From Mytilus trossulus (lineage: Eukaryota > Mollusca > Bivalvia > Mytilida > Mytilidae): DNA of 64,000 nt. The translations under genes were made by a program, and so were the position numbers. Below the pieces are notes generated by a model. That model was not told the origin of the DNA and ran no database searches. It was given only the letters and a program-made list of their open reading frames with translations. The stretch covers positions 79,315,127-79,379,126 of the forward strand of contig NC_086378.1 of the NCBI RefSeq assembly GCF_036588685.1. The letters run 5' to 3'. Shown here piece after piece: positions 48,480 to 59,813 of this stretch. Within the stretch, counting starts at the first letter, position 1, and the number at the start of each line of letters is the position of its first letter.

Positions 48480-48803
48480 TGATATGTGACAACTGTCTCT
48501 GTTTCAAATAGCGCATAAACTTAATGACATAATGACAAAGATATTCCGTATGTAATAGTAATATTTAGTATTTTGATATCTAATATTGACATTACTAAGT
48601 CTCCAAGTTTATGTGTAAACTAACCGTTAACCCACGAAAACACAGTCAACTACTGTAAATAAATTATGGCATTTAATGTATTTAAAGCAAAACTTAGCTT
48701 GTCTAATACGTGTAATAATAAATAGATAAAATAAACAAAAGTTCTATTTTCCTGATTCCGTGGTCGATATATAGGCACGCCTTGGTTAATTTTAAGAATC
48801 AGC
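48480..48803 (+). promoter_or_regulatory. Conserved 5' flank of gene D (shared with gene E)
   Basis: About 320 bp upstream of the ATG are strongly similar to 61725-62046 upstream of gene E. Shared blocks include GACAACTGTCTC, TAGTCTCCAAGTTT, GTCAACTACTGTAAATAAAT, TTATGGCATTTAATGTAT and, nearest the gene, GGTCGATATATAGGCACGCC. The last contains a TATA-like stretch about 35 bp before the ATG, which would leave a very short 5' UTR if it is the true TATA box. Conservation could also simply reflect recent duplication. Confidence 0.55.
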
Positions 48804-51800
48804 ATGGAATCAGCCCAGATTATATTTTTACTTATTTTAGGTAAGTTTTCAGCATCAAACACTTTTAACATATAAGATTTGAAATTTGAAATAAACTTTT
48901 GACAATTTATCATTTATACATACACTGTGATATGTAATCGCCTCGCATCTGACTGCGTGTTGATAATTATTGGATAAAAACAAGTGAGAGTAAATAAACC
49001 TTTAGAACGACTGTAGCAACTAGTACATAAACAAACTGTAAAAGAGGAATGCGATGAAAACCTCACCTTTTTTCGGCAATCTGTTTTCTCTCAGTTGTTG
49101 ACGTTATATTTGTTGTCTTTGTTTCGCTCACAAAAAAGCGGCAGATTATATCGCCAAAGGCACATTAAACGTTACCAAATTTAATATCCCTCGTAAAAGA
49201 TTGTTTGTCAAATTAGACAGAACATCTTACAAGATATATCAGAGCTATGTTATTCCCCGATTGCTATATGGAATGGAAATACCCCCTCTTAACCAATGTC
49301 AACTTGATATTATGGCCCGTTTTCACACAAAAGCATTGCGAAATATCAAAAACATTTTACTTCACTTCAACAAAATACCCGAGTAAAAAAGATGGCATGT
49401 TATAATACTAGGATAATTATAAAAATAACAATAACAAATAAACACATAAGAGCCACTGCATATTATTGATCAGACATTTCAAAATTTAACAATTTGCACA
49501 TGATCAATCGACAGTGAACACACGAAACAGATGCATACATACTTAAACAACGTCACAAATAATCAGTGATTTTTTTTTAATTTTAATTCTATTACAAATA
49601 CAATTCACTTTAGTCAGTTGTGTCGATTTCAGGATATTTTACGATTGAACATGAGTGCCAAACCAGTCGCTGCAATAAAACAAATATTCCTAGAAATGGA
49701 AAGGTAAACTGTGTCGAAGATGGGAAAGGAAATTTGTAAGTAAAACTTACATGATAAATGTAAATACAATTATATATAAAATATTCAGCATTATATAGGC
49801 CTTTCCTCGTTCTTTTTTCTATCTTGGAATAAATGCTCATATTGTTGTTGTTCTTGCAATCTTTAGATGATATACTTTGATACACACGAGTGGAATTTCT
49901 ATCTCAAAGAAGTATAATATTGTGACCAGATGTGACATACCTGAGGTTATTTGTGCATGTTGATCGAATCACTATTAAACACCATGAATATCCAGTTCTA
50001 TATAAGAAATTCATTCTTAATTTATTTTCAGGAAATGTTACGCTACATGTAACCGTGGATTTACCTTTCAAACTACATCAGTAGAGTTTCGATCCTGTAA
50101 TCAGATAGATGGTTCCTGGGAAAGTGGAAATATATTTCCTGATTGTATAGGTATGTTGATGACATCAATACTTTTTCATAGGAATTTTAATCAATTAATT
50201 AAAGTATTAAACAGTCCACATTGTTTAACCTTAAAAGTTGAACAAAATAAATCCAACTAAGCTTCTAACTGAAAATTTTAAGAAATTACATTTCTTTGCT
50301 ATCTTGTTTGAATTTAAAATATTGATTTAACATTTAATTTGTAGATGATATCATTAACATGATTAAATGTTGTAAGGATTCAAAACGAAAATATATATAC
50401 AGAGCTGTTCAATGATCTAGAACGACGTAATTGTCAGTAAGTTGTTGTTTTGCCCCATTTATGGGCATAATGATCGCTGGTCTGTGTGTCCGTTAGTCCT
50501 TCCGTCCATTCGTTCGTCCGTCTTGCCAGCATCAGGTTAAAGTTTTGGTTAAAGTTTTTGGTCTAGGTAGTTTTTGATAAAGCTGAATTCCAATCAACTT
50601 GAAACCTCGAAACCTCTTTCTAAATTATTAATATCTATTTTATCAGCAATCAAAGACGGGCTTCAAAGTTATTGTAAAACTGCCTTTTCTAGAGGTGGCG
50701 TGAATCAGATGAGGATACTTAAAAATTCCAAAGATCTTTTAGAATACATACAATCTAACTCTCTTTCATCTTGTAACAGTATTAAAACATTTGACTTTTC
50801 TACTCTTTACACAAGTATTCCACATTCCAAACTAAAAGACAAATTGAAAGAGTTGGTATTACTTTGCTCTATAAAAGAGAAAGGCCAACGTAGATACAAG
50901 TATCTTGTCTTAGGAAGGGATAAATCCTACTTTGTAAAGAATCACTCTGATTCAAACAAAAAATTCTCTGAAACCGATATTATCAAAATGCTTAATTTCT
51001 TGATTGACAACATATTTGTAACGTTCGGAGGACGTGTTTTTCAACAGACTGTCGGCATCCCAAATGGGAACAAACTTTGCCCCTCTACTTGCCGAATTGT
51101 TCCTTTATTATTATGAGGCTGACTTCATGCAGGAACTTCTTAGGAAGAAAGATAAGAAGTTAGCAATATCCTTTAACTCTACTTTCCGCTATATAGATGA
51201 CGTTCTTTCGCTAAACAATTCAAAATTTGGTGACTATGTGGAACGTATTTATCCCATCGAATTGGAGATGAAGGATACTACAGATACAGTTAAGTCGGCT
51301 TCATATCTTGACTTACATCTAGAAGTTGACAATGAGGGTCGGTTGAAAACAAAACTTTACGACAAAAGAGTTGATTTCAGCTTTCCAATTGTGAACTTTT
51401 CATTTCTAAGTAGCAACATTCCAGCAGCACCTACATACGGGGTATATATCTCCCAATTGATACGATATTCCCGTGCTTGCCTTTCCTATCATGATTTTCT
51501 AGATAGAGGGTTATTGCTCACAAGGAAGCTATTAAACCAAGAGTTCCAAATGGTGAAGTTGAAATCATCCCTTCGTAAATTTTACGGACGCCATCACGAG
51601 TTGGTTGACCGTTATGGAATAACCGTTTCACAAATGATATCGGATATGTTCCTTACGTCGTAACTACAATCCCCTTCCCTTTCATGAATGTGACCTACCG
51701 AATTAGACTATTTACCGGATTTGTAATCACATAAGCAAAACGACGGGTGCCACATGTGGAGCAGGATCGGCTTACCCTTCCAGAGCACATGATATCACCC

Positions 51801-54800
51801 CAATAGTTTTTGGTGGGGTTCGTGTTGTTTGTTCTTTAGTTTTCTGTGTTGTGTCATGTGTGCTATTGTTTTTCTGTTTGTCTTTTTTCATTTTTAGCCA
51901 TGGCGTTGTCAGTTTGTTTTAGATTTATGAGTTTGACTGTCCTTTTGGTATCGTTCGTCCCTCTTTTGAAACTTAGTACAAATGTTCCCTATGATATGAT
52001 ATTTCTAATTTTCTTGCCAAATAAGAGATTTTTCCACATTTTCACTGTCCACTGAACATAGAAAATGATAGTGATTGGGCATTCGTGTACTAGGGACACA
52101 TTCTTGTTTCAAAAGAAAAAGGGAGTGCAGTGGGCTTGAAAATAAACAATGTTAAATGAATCCTCCAATCGTCAAACTTTTTTTGTACATTTGAAAAAAA
52201 TTGAGAACAACACGTTTAATAATTTCTTGTGTCCGAACATTATATTTGATGTAGTTATCCAGATTTTAACACACAATGAATCATTTTTATGTTAGGTTTA
52301 CCTATTTTATGTGTTAACTGTATAAAAAAGATATTAGGTAATGAAATAAATGATGTATAGAAAAATTAAAGAAGAATAGAATTATTCAATCAAGCTTGTT
52401 AACAATTTATAAAATTAGTATTGGTTTTTTTTAAGAAAAAGACGAATGACCTTAAAATCAAAAATATGTAGAAGGAGAAATTAAGGAAACTTCCAACCAA
52501 AACTATCAAGACTCTACTTTTTTTCTTGAAATGGTGGTACCTAGTTGACATTCGTCTGGTTACCATTGTTGCAGTCTTTAGAATTCCATTGTTCTGTTAA
52601 GCTTCGTTTAAAGTGATATCCGAAACCTGTATACTGTACGAAATGTTTAGTATTTTTGTAGTAACTAAACAACAGATAACTATAAAGTCGAGTTCAAAAT
52701 GATTCGACATGTATACATATTGTGCTAATCAAGGACAATTTGAAAATAACGCACTAGATGAATACTAGGCATTGTATTATCAAATTTAAAATACATTACT
52801 TCTTTTAACACATTTACAGATACCTTTCTTATGAAACATTGCAGGCCAGCAGCCGCGCCAGCTCATGGAACCGTGACATGTGCGTATAGTGCTACAGATT
52901 TGTAAGTGCGGTGTAAATACTAGAAGCCTCATTAAACAAATCAAATCTACATTTGCCCATGATTAAACAAAACTGATAGCTGCTGTAATTGAGAAAGAGA
53001 AAAAACGCGGTGATAAAACAGTTTTCAAGACCCTTATGTCAAAGTGTAAATTAAAAAATAAACTAGACATTGATACTTTTATTGAATTATGTACACTTGT
53101 TGAAAACTTCAAATCATATGGTTCGGTTCTTTACAATGAATTGGACAGATTAGTATTTTGAATCTTACGGATATGCATATATAAATACGTAGTAGATGAG
53201 GTATAACTGCCAATGGTACCAAATAAGAAGGGTGGAAAGAACAATAGGTCATCACACGATCTTCCATAATGCGCATATCCAATACAATATATAAAGCTAT
53301 AAAAAGCACATGAATGACAAAATAACATAGTGAAACTATTTAAAAGAGATAACCAAAAACTTGCGGAAAAATAAATAGGTAAAAGCAATTATAGCTGAGA
53401 ACATACTGCGGATTCATTATTATTCGTTTGATATCAATTTTCGTGGTTTTCGTAGAACAGCTGAACCCCGAATTTAAATGTTCAACGAATTACATTTTTT
53501 ATCAGGTTGTTTGCATACTTTTGTAAAACCCCAAAATACATCACTTAAGAAAATCCATTGTAGTTATGCCATATATATATAAAACATAGTATCTAATATA
53601 TATGATCTACTTACTTTTTAAATTACTTTATTTGATCTCTAATAAATAGATGAAGAGTGGAGTTTTAATTGTAAGATTTATTTACTATTCGAGATATTAT
53701 TTTACAGGACTTGTACAGCAAAATGCAACACTGGCTTCAGTTTTCTAGGTTTACCAGCAAAAAGTCAACTTTCTTTAAAATGCACAACATCAAATACATG
53801 GTCTGATGGTGATAGGTTTCAAGACTGCGTGGGTAAGGTGGCATTTCTCATTGTTACGGACAATCTTTTGTGAACTGTAGTAACCATTAACTTTTCTGGA
53901 TATATCTTCACTGGGAACTTTAACAAAAACTTATATTTGAAAGCTAAAGATGTGTCAGGATAAATACATTGTACCGAAACTCGCGAGAGCTTTATACCCA
54001 AATAGAATCTAACAAAATAGCAAAATCAATTTTATGTCAATAAATGATATCGGACAACACATATGTGAAATGTTAAAATACCTTAAAATTTTACGTATAT
54101 ATACTGTTTAATGAGATGTAAAAAATACCATATAAACATTCAAACTTATGTGTCGAAAATGAACTGACAACACCATGGATACAAAATAATCAGAAAAAAA
54201 ACAAAAAAACATCAGAACAAAAAAAAAACCAATATCGAGAATCAAGGACTGAGTAACACAAACTCAATAAAAAACTGAGAGAGATCTTAGGTGTTCCGGA
54301 AGGTTAATGTCTTCCTGTTTCACATGTGGCACCCGTTGTGTTGCTCATGTAAGTACAAACCAGGTGATATGTCTATTTCGGTAGGTCACATTTGGAGAAA
54401 GATGACGAAATTGTAGTAATAACAAATACGATATTCCCTTGCTTTTATTTCTTATCATTATTTTCCTGATAGAGGGTTGCTACTCACAAGGAAGCTATTA
54501 AACCAATAGTTCCAAATGGTGAAATTGAAATCACCCCTTCGTGAATTGTACGGACGCCATCACGAGTTGGCTGACAGTTATGGAATGACCGTTTCACAGA
54601 TGATATCGGAATTGTTTCTTACGTCGTAACAACAAACCCCTTCCCTTTCATGAATTTGACCGACTGAATTAGACTACTAACCGTATTCTTTATAACATGA
54701 ACAACACGAAGGGTGCCACATGTAATGCAGGCTCTGTTTATCCTTCCGGAGCACCTGAAATCATCCCCAGTTTTTGGTGGGGTACGTGTTGCTTATTCTT

Positions 54801-57521
54801 TAGTTTTATATGTTGTGTCTTGTGTACTATTGTTTGTCTGTTTGTCTTTTTTCCTTTTTAGCCATGGCGTTGTTAGTTTATTTTCGATTTATGAGTTTGA
54901 CTGTCCCTTTGTTAACGTACATTTGTTCTGTCTAACAGAACTTTGTTATAAGCGTTGTCATTATATCTATTCCTGTTGGAACAAATATTCTATATCATTG
55001 ATTCCGTTAGGAACATATACTGTATTATCGGACCACAGATGAATTATCACGTTGTGATTGGTTAAACGCCGTCACGTGGTGACCCCCTATGAGACCGTAT
55101 GGGGTTAGTAAGTTTTATATGGGGTTCATGACGCGTTAATGGCGACGTCATCTTTTAATGTTGTTGTGTTTCATTGTTTATTTTTCAACAAAACAATAAA
55201 GAAAAAGTCCAGCGTCCGATAAATTCGTTTATATACGGTTAACTACTGACCCCCGCCGGATCCATAGAGGGTGAATAAAATTCATAGGGGACTCGGCCTC
55301 CGGCCTCACCCCCTATGGATTAGACTAACCCTCTATGGATCCGTATGGGGTCAGTAGCGAACCATATAACTTATAAAATTTATTCCTGTGGAAATAGTAT
55401 TCCAGAATATTTTGTTTCCTTTTAAAACTTTTATTATGAAGGAACTTCTATTCCGTGACACCTCTTGTATCTTTCGTCCCTCTTTTGGAACATACGAAGG
55501 CATCTGTGAAACAGCTATTCCATAACCGTCAATTAACTATTTATGTTTTTCAACTGAGTACTTTTAGTTGCCTTTTTATTTTTTTCTGATTCGAGTATCA
55601 CTGGTGAGTCTTTTGTACACGAAACGCGCGTCTGGTGCAAATACAAAATGTGAATCCTGGTATCTATGATGAGTTCATATTCACTTGGAACTCTTGCTTT
55701 AATAGCTTCCTTGTAAACAAGATCAACAAGTATTGGCTCACTTCAAATACATTAGAATATGATTTTTAATCAATTATAACATTTTATACATAGAAAGTAA
55801 AATACTATATTTCGTACTTAATAACGGCGATGGTTTGAAACACAATTAGAAAAAAACTATATAGAATGTGTCTAATACGTTTAAAGGCAGCACGTTCTCA
55901 CTGAATAATAAATGCATTTGGATGTTTTATTAAACTTCCCTGCTAGTATCTAAATAATAAATATAATATTCTGTGGAGTCAAGATAATTGTTGTCGTTCT
56001 CCCTTTACGTCCACATAAAAAAAGTTCAAATATAATATATAGTTGGTTATTCTTGCTACATCATCATATGTTTACAAATGTCTCTTCTCTCAAAATTACA
56101 GCTGGAGACAGACAAACTGGTCCCGAAACTCATGTGAGTCCAAGACCACCAATATTTACAGGTAACTTTAAATGAGGAGAATATCTCTATTAATATCTTT
56201 GGTATTGTGATATGTTGAATTTAATTTTTGAAGCCACATCAACATGCATAAAAAATATATATTGAAATCATTTTAAAATGCAATAGCCGTTAATCATTAT
56301 CATAAAAAAAAAGAATATGTGGTATGATTGACAAAGAGACAACTCTTCATACACGACCAAATTAAACAGACATTAATAACTATTGTTCAGCGTACGGTTT
56401 TAACAAGGAGCAAAATCGATACCTTTTATTCAGCTATAAACGACCCCGAAATCACAAATGTTACGAAAAAACTAACGGCCTAATTTATGTACACAAAAAT
56501 GAACAAAAAACAAATATGTAACACATTAAAAAATAACAACCACCGAATTTCAGGGTTTTGACTTGGGACATACACAAACATACGCAATTTGGGTAAATAT
56601 GTTAGGGTCCTAACCCTCCCCTAACCTGGAACAGTTTTCATCCTTTATACATTTGACTTCCTTAAAGTCATATTAAACGAGTAACTGGTGATAAATAATG
56701 TTTTTTTTCAATTCTTGAACCAGTGCATGTATATATCATAACTTTAGTCTTCTGTGCACGATTGTATCGTTTTTTATGCAAACGTATCCTATAATCGTCA
56801 ATTTTTTGCGCTCTGTCTGTTATGATGTGAAAATATAGCAGCTGTTTAAGTATCTTATTTTAAGCCGTAGTTTACCGATTGTCACCTTATAGTAAACAAT
56901 CAACAAAGAAGCATAGACATTGAGCACGTGTATAATATGTACAATCAGATAATAGTTTATTTAAATGACAGATCCATGCGTATTGCGATTATCGGATTTT
57001 TACGAGAAGGGTCACGCTTAGGTCACTTGATCACTGCGAATTACTTCCTACTACCAAGCAATTAAAAAAAAGTCAACTTGTTATGAATTTAAGAATTTTC
57101 TTCAGAAAAAGGTCTATCTTCATAAGTTTTATTATGAAAACTATCCATTAAGTTCGAAAAAAACATATACATCATTTTTTTAATTTTAGGTTCCATATGA
57201 CTTCAATCTAGGTAATGTTCTTACCTCAAAACTTTAAGATTTCTTTAAATGCATCATTAATAACATTAATGATACACATTTTTATCATTGTTTTTATATC
57301 TTCTTATGAACATATTCGAACGTTTTTTTTTTTGCTTTGAAGGAAAATGTATTGATCAACTATCAGTTTGTCCAGCTGAAGGTGACTTTACAGCATGTAC
57401 CGCTTGTAATCAATTTGTGACATGCGCACCAGATGGTATTTTCCTTACAACATGCCCACCACCTACAGTGTGGGACGATAACAAGAAGCAATGTTCTATG
57501 GTATCAAGCACATGTTCATAA
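48804..57521 (+). CDS. Gene D: secreted protein with two sushi (CCP) domains and a chitin-binding domain
   Basis: Eight exons, 48804-48840, 49633-49735, 50032-50150, 52820-52901, 53708-53832, 56102-56161 and 57343-57521 for the last, give 705 nt and 234 residues with all phases consistent (seven coding exons in total are listed and no eighth is needed). Exon 1 encodes the signal peptide start MESAQIIFLLIL. Exons 2-3 form sushi domain 1 (CNKTNIPRNGKVNC, CNRGFTF, W-ESGN-FPDC). Exons 4-5 form sushi domain 2, nearly identical to that of gene C. Exon 6 is the linker, and exon 7 the eight-cysteine chitin-binding domain (CTACNQFVTCAPDG). Each sushi domain is interrupted by a phase-2 intron. Compared with gene C it has one additional sushi module and a different first exon. 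Introns are swollen by retroelement and MITE insertions. Confidence 0.92.
49160..49386 (+). pseudogene. LINE reverse-transcriptase C-terminal fragment (gene D intron 1)
   Basis: An open stretch encodes TSYKIYQSYVIPRLLYGMEI and, further on, QLDIMARFHTKALRNIK. This combination (YxxYVIPRLLYGLE, then FHxKxLRxIQ) is typical of the post-polymerase region of LINE-type retrotransposon proteins in metazoans. It ends in a stop at 49386 without the usual continuation. It is a short 5'-truncated or broken piece with no function expected. Confidence 0.7.
50440..52115 (+). repeat. Interspersed repeat split by a nested retroelement (gene D intron 3)
   Basis: The left half 50440-50605 (GTTTTGCCCCATTTATGGGC, CGTTCGTCCGTC, GTTTTTGGTCTAGGTAGTTT, CAATCAACTTGAAAC) and right half 51966-52115 (TTGAAACTTAGTACAAATG, GTCCACTGAACATAG, GTACTAGGGACACATTCTTG) read as one continuous element once 50606-51965 is removed. 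TTGAAAC is present at both junctions (50599-50605 and 51966-51972), consistent with a short target duplication, although part of it could be native to the retroelement end. Confidence 0.75.
50606..51965 (+). pseudogene. 5'-truncated reverse-transcriptase retroelement with one frameshift
   Basis: Coding sequence runs from the insertion junction to the stop at 51661-51663, with a non-coding tail to 51965. Reverse-transcriptase blocks appear in order: KTFDFSTLYTSIPHSKLK (motif A, catalytic Asp) at about 50785, GIPNG or QMGTNFAPLLAELF (motif B) at about 51050, and RYIDDVLSLNN (motif C, YxDD-type) at about 51190. A one-base frameshift near 51063 splits it into two frames; otherwise it is open, so it is young. 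No GIY-YIG or apurinic endonuclease is visible. I read it as Penelope-like or a related endonuclease-poor non-LTR type, lineage unsettled. Confidence 0.85.
53185..53310 (+). repeat. Copy of the GATTGCCAATGAGACAAC repeat (gene D intron)
   Basis: The stretch GTAGATGAGGTATAACTGCC and CAATAGGTCATCACACG aligns with 41222-41370 in diverged form. Other copies are at 56305-56465 and 57990-58090 (plus strand), and in intron 1 of genes B and C (minus). Confidence 0.45.
54150..54911. mobile_element. Head-to-head pair of truncated retroelement copies (gene D intron 5)
   Basis: The segment 54150-54420 is a minus-strand 3' tail (CACATGTGGCACCC at 54321 in tail-reversed context). Directly after it, 54425-54911 is a plus-strand copy starting in the reverse-transcriptase 3' region (AATACGATATTCCCTTGC, AAGGAAGCTATTAAACCAA, GGACGCCATCACGAGTTGG) and continuing into the tail. 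The two face each other at about 54422. The plus-strand tail is interrupted at 54912 by another insertion and resumes at 55466. Further minus-strand fragments of the same element lie at 55495-55545 and 55680-55725. Confidence 0.75.
54912..55465. mobile_element. Concentric-hairpin element inserted in a retroelement tail
   Basis: The tail sequence ATGAGTTTGACTGTCCC is broken at about 54911 and resumes with GTATCTTTCGTCCCTC at 55466, so the 554 bp between are an insertion. Its centre is a stack of perfect inverted repeats: CTACTGACCCC (55244-55254) with GGGGTCAGTAG (55347-55357), GGATCCATAGAGGGT (55258-55272) with ACCCTCTATGGATCC (55328-55342), and an inner CATAGGGG/CCCCTATG hairpin at 55283-55317. 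The centre is GC-richer than the surroundings. No coding frame was seen. Confidence 0.8.
55565..55685 (+). repeat. GAAACGCGCGTCTGG repeat (full copy)
   Basis: The block runs GATTCGAGTATCACTGGTGA, GTCTTTTGTACACGAAACGC, GCGTCTGGTGCAAATAC and CCTGGTATCTATGATGAGTT. Other copies lie in the palindrome arms (about 1429-1480 and 1776-1835 minus; 8941-9030 and 10215-10280 plus) and, in part, at 29095-29125. Here it sits between two pieces of a minus-strand retroelement fragment (55495-55545 and 55680-55725), so it may have inserted into it. Confidence 0.65.
56662..57206 (-). mobile_element. TTAA-ended MITE, copy 2 (gene D intron 6)
   Basis: This is an inverted, diverged partner of 25439-26016. The left end TTAAAGTCATATTAAAC is at 56662 and the right end CATATGACTTCAA finishes at 57206, where the terminal TTAA is degraded. 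Shared interior blocks in reverse orientation include GTCTTCTGTGCACGA, GAGCACGTGTATAA and GCGTATTGCGATTATCGGAT. It ends about 135 bp before the last exon of gene D. Confidence 0.75.
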
Positions 57522-59813
57522 ACAATGAACTATTATTAAGGACTGATGTCATAATAGAAATTCGTTTAGAGTGGGGTGTATCGCTCATCTAGTGATAGTA
57601 TGTAGTCACGTCTTAATTATATAGATGCAAGACATTTTTAAATGGATCATAAAATCAAAAAATGATTATTAGTCTTTTTTCATAAGATGTTTCTCTATTT
57701 TTTTCTCTATTTAAAAAAAAGGTAATCTTTTAAATATTTCACTGAAAGTCGTATACTCTGATGAGTCGAAAATAAGAATTATAAACGATACAAAAATAAG
57801 CTAGCCTAGAAGAAAGAACGGCTGACTGTATTTCTTCAAAAGTTCTAATTTCAACATCATGAATCGGTATATTGTTCTTTCAGTGTCTCGGCTTCTCAAC
57901 CGTCTATGGGTACTTTGACTCTGATATAGATCCATCATGGCCAAGGTGAACGAAGAGGATACAAATGTATATATCCTTCGTGTAGAAACGAGAAGCTATC
58001 GTATGATTGCCAATGAGAAAACACTCCACCAGAGTCTAAATGAAAAAAATGTTCAGCTATTGGTCACTGTACGGCCTAGTTAGGATCTTGTATAACATTG
58101 GTTATTGTTTGTTGCTGTTTATATTATTTGTTTTAAGTTCAACATTTTGTACATCAATAAGGTTGTTAGTTTTCCCTTATAGTAGTTTTACGTTTGTCAT
58201 TTCAGATCTCCCAATAGCTTACTATACAGGGGTTTTTATGCTCATTGTTGAAGGTTGTACGATGTGTTTTAGTTGTTAACTTTTATGCCAGTTTGTCTCT
58301 GGCGGAGTGTTATCTCGTAACACATTATTCTTATTTTAATATAAGAGAGGTCAACACTATTAACTATGCTTTTCTTACGTATACGCCTTTATATAGTGTA
58401 TACGCTCAGTGCTTCAAAATAACGTCAAAGGTATTAACATACACCCTAACATTGATTTCTAAAACGTAAAGATCTAGCATACAAATTTCACAACTTAGAC
58501 GTGCATATATTCATAACAGTATGAAGATCAATGAATACCGGTAGTTGAAATATGACAACAATCATCACCATTTTCAAAGCATCCATCACGCGCTAGAAAT
58601 CAGTCCATAGACTAACAGTTTAGCATTTTCCACAGTGGTCATATTCGGTAAAGTGAATGAAACTGATGGATCAAGTTAGATGTAGGAGAATTAGAAACAG
58701 GACAAGTGTGGTAAAATGTTAATATAAAATAAATATCAACCTGAAATGAAGTAAAACAAAATAAAACAAATAAGCACTTAATATACTCGTTAGAAATAAC
58801 ATACACGGGACAAGAAGTCCATGACGAGTAGAATCGAAGAACTTAATGCTATCTGTATAATAACTCATCGTGTTTAGTATTCCCTAAAAATAATCGTATC
58901 AGTTACTCCTTTCATCATAACCATGATTGTTCCTGAGTAATGAATAAAAAAAATGAATACTCGATCAACCGGATTGAAATGCTTACTACTTCCTGTGATA
59001 TGTTTTCGGGACTAATACTTAACATTGTGTAACTGCATGGACTTTGGACATTGGGAGGGGGGGATATCCTAGCAACGAGTAGACCAGAAGCAGTATCGAT
59101 GCCGTTTGTGTCATTTTGATATCACAAGGACTGAGAGTTAACGAGCAATGTCGACGCACTTACTGTTTGTTCTTTCATACTGGTATCCTTGGAACTAGCT
59201 ATTCTCTAGCAGCAATTGTGGAGCAAAATGAAACAAAAGTGTTCTTAATTTGCTGCTTTTTAAGCAGGCTCATTATTGAATGGCTGAACCCGCCTTAGAT
59301 CACTTATATTTGTAGGAGAATGTGATTTTTTATCAATGAAATCAATCAACAGACAATCGATCAACATGTTCTAATAAATTCCCATGGCAAGTACAGTGGC
59401 AATGACTATTAGAAATAACGAAAAGTCCCTAATCAAATGGCAAAATCAAAAGCTCAAACACATCAGACGAATCAATAACACTGTTATATTCTTGACTTGG
59501 GACATGAATTTTCTTGTGTAGAAAATGATGGAGTAAACCTGGTTTAATAGCCAGCTCAACCTTTCACTTGTATGACAATGGAATTATATTGACAACGATG
59601 TCTGACCATTCAGACAGATATAATAGGTAAAAGTAACTAAAATGGGGACACAGCAGTCAACATTATATTATAATCTTAATTACTAAAAAAACAAATAAAA
59701 TGTAACGAAGTAGTACAAAAAGATATATAAACAAAGTTTATAAGCATAAACATAGATTACTATATCTGTATTTGGCAAACCTTTTAGGATTTTTTAGTCC
59801 TCAATAATGCTCT

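Larger units (their letters stand above)
45607..48803. other. Intergenic C-D: 3' flank of C, MITE, SINE-like and other repeats
   Basis: The first 150 bp share blocks with the 3' flank of gene D (ATAAACAATGAAC, AAATGGATCATAAA), so they are probably 3' UTR. Then come an FR-A copy (46085-46290, minus), the TTAA MITE 46624-47199, a SINE-like block (47280-47620), a short retroelement-tail piece (47445-47510), FR-B (48180-48445) and the gene D promoter region. No extra gene was recognised. Confidence 0.6.
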
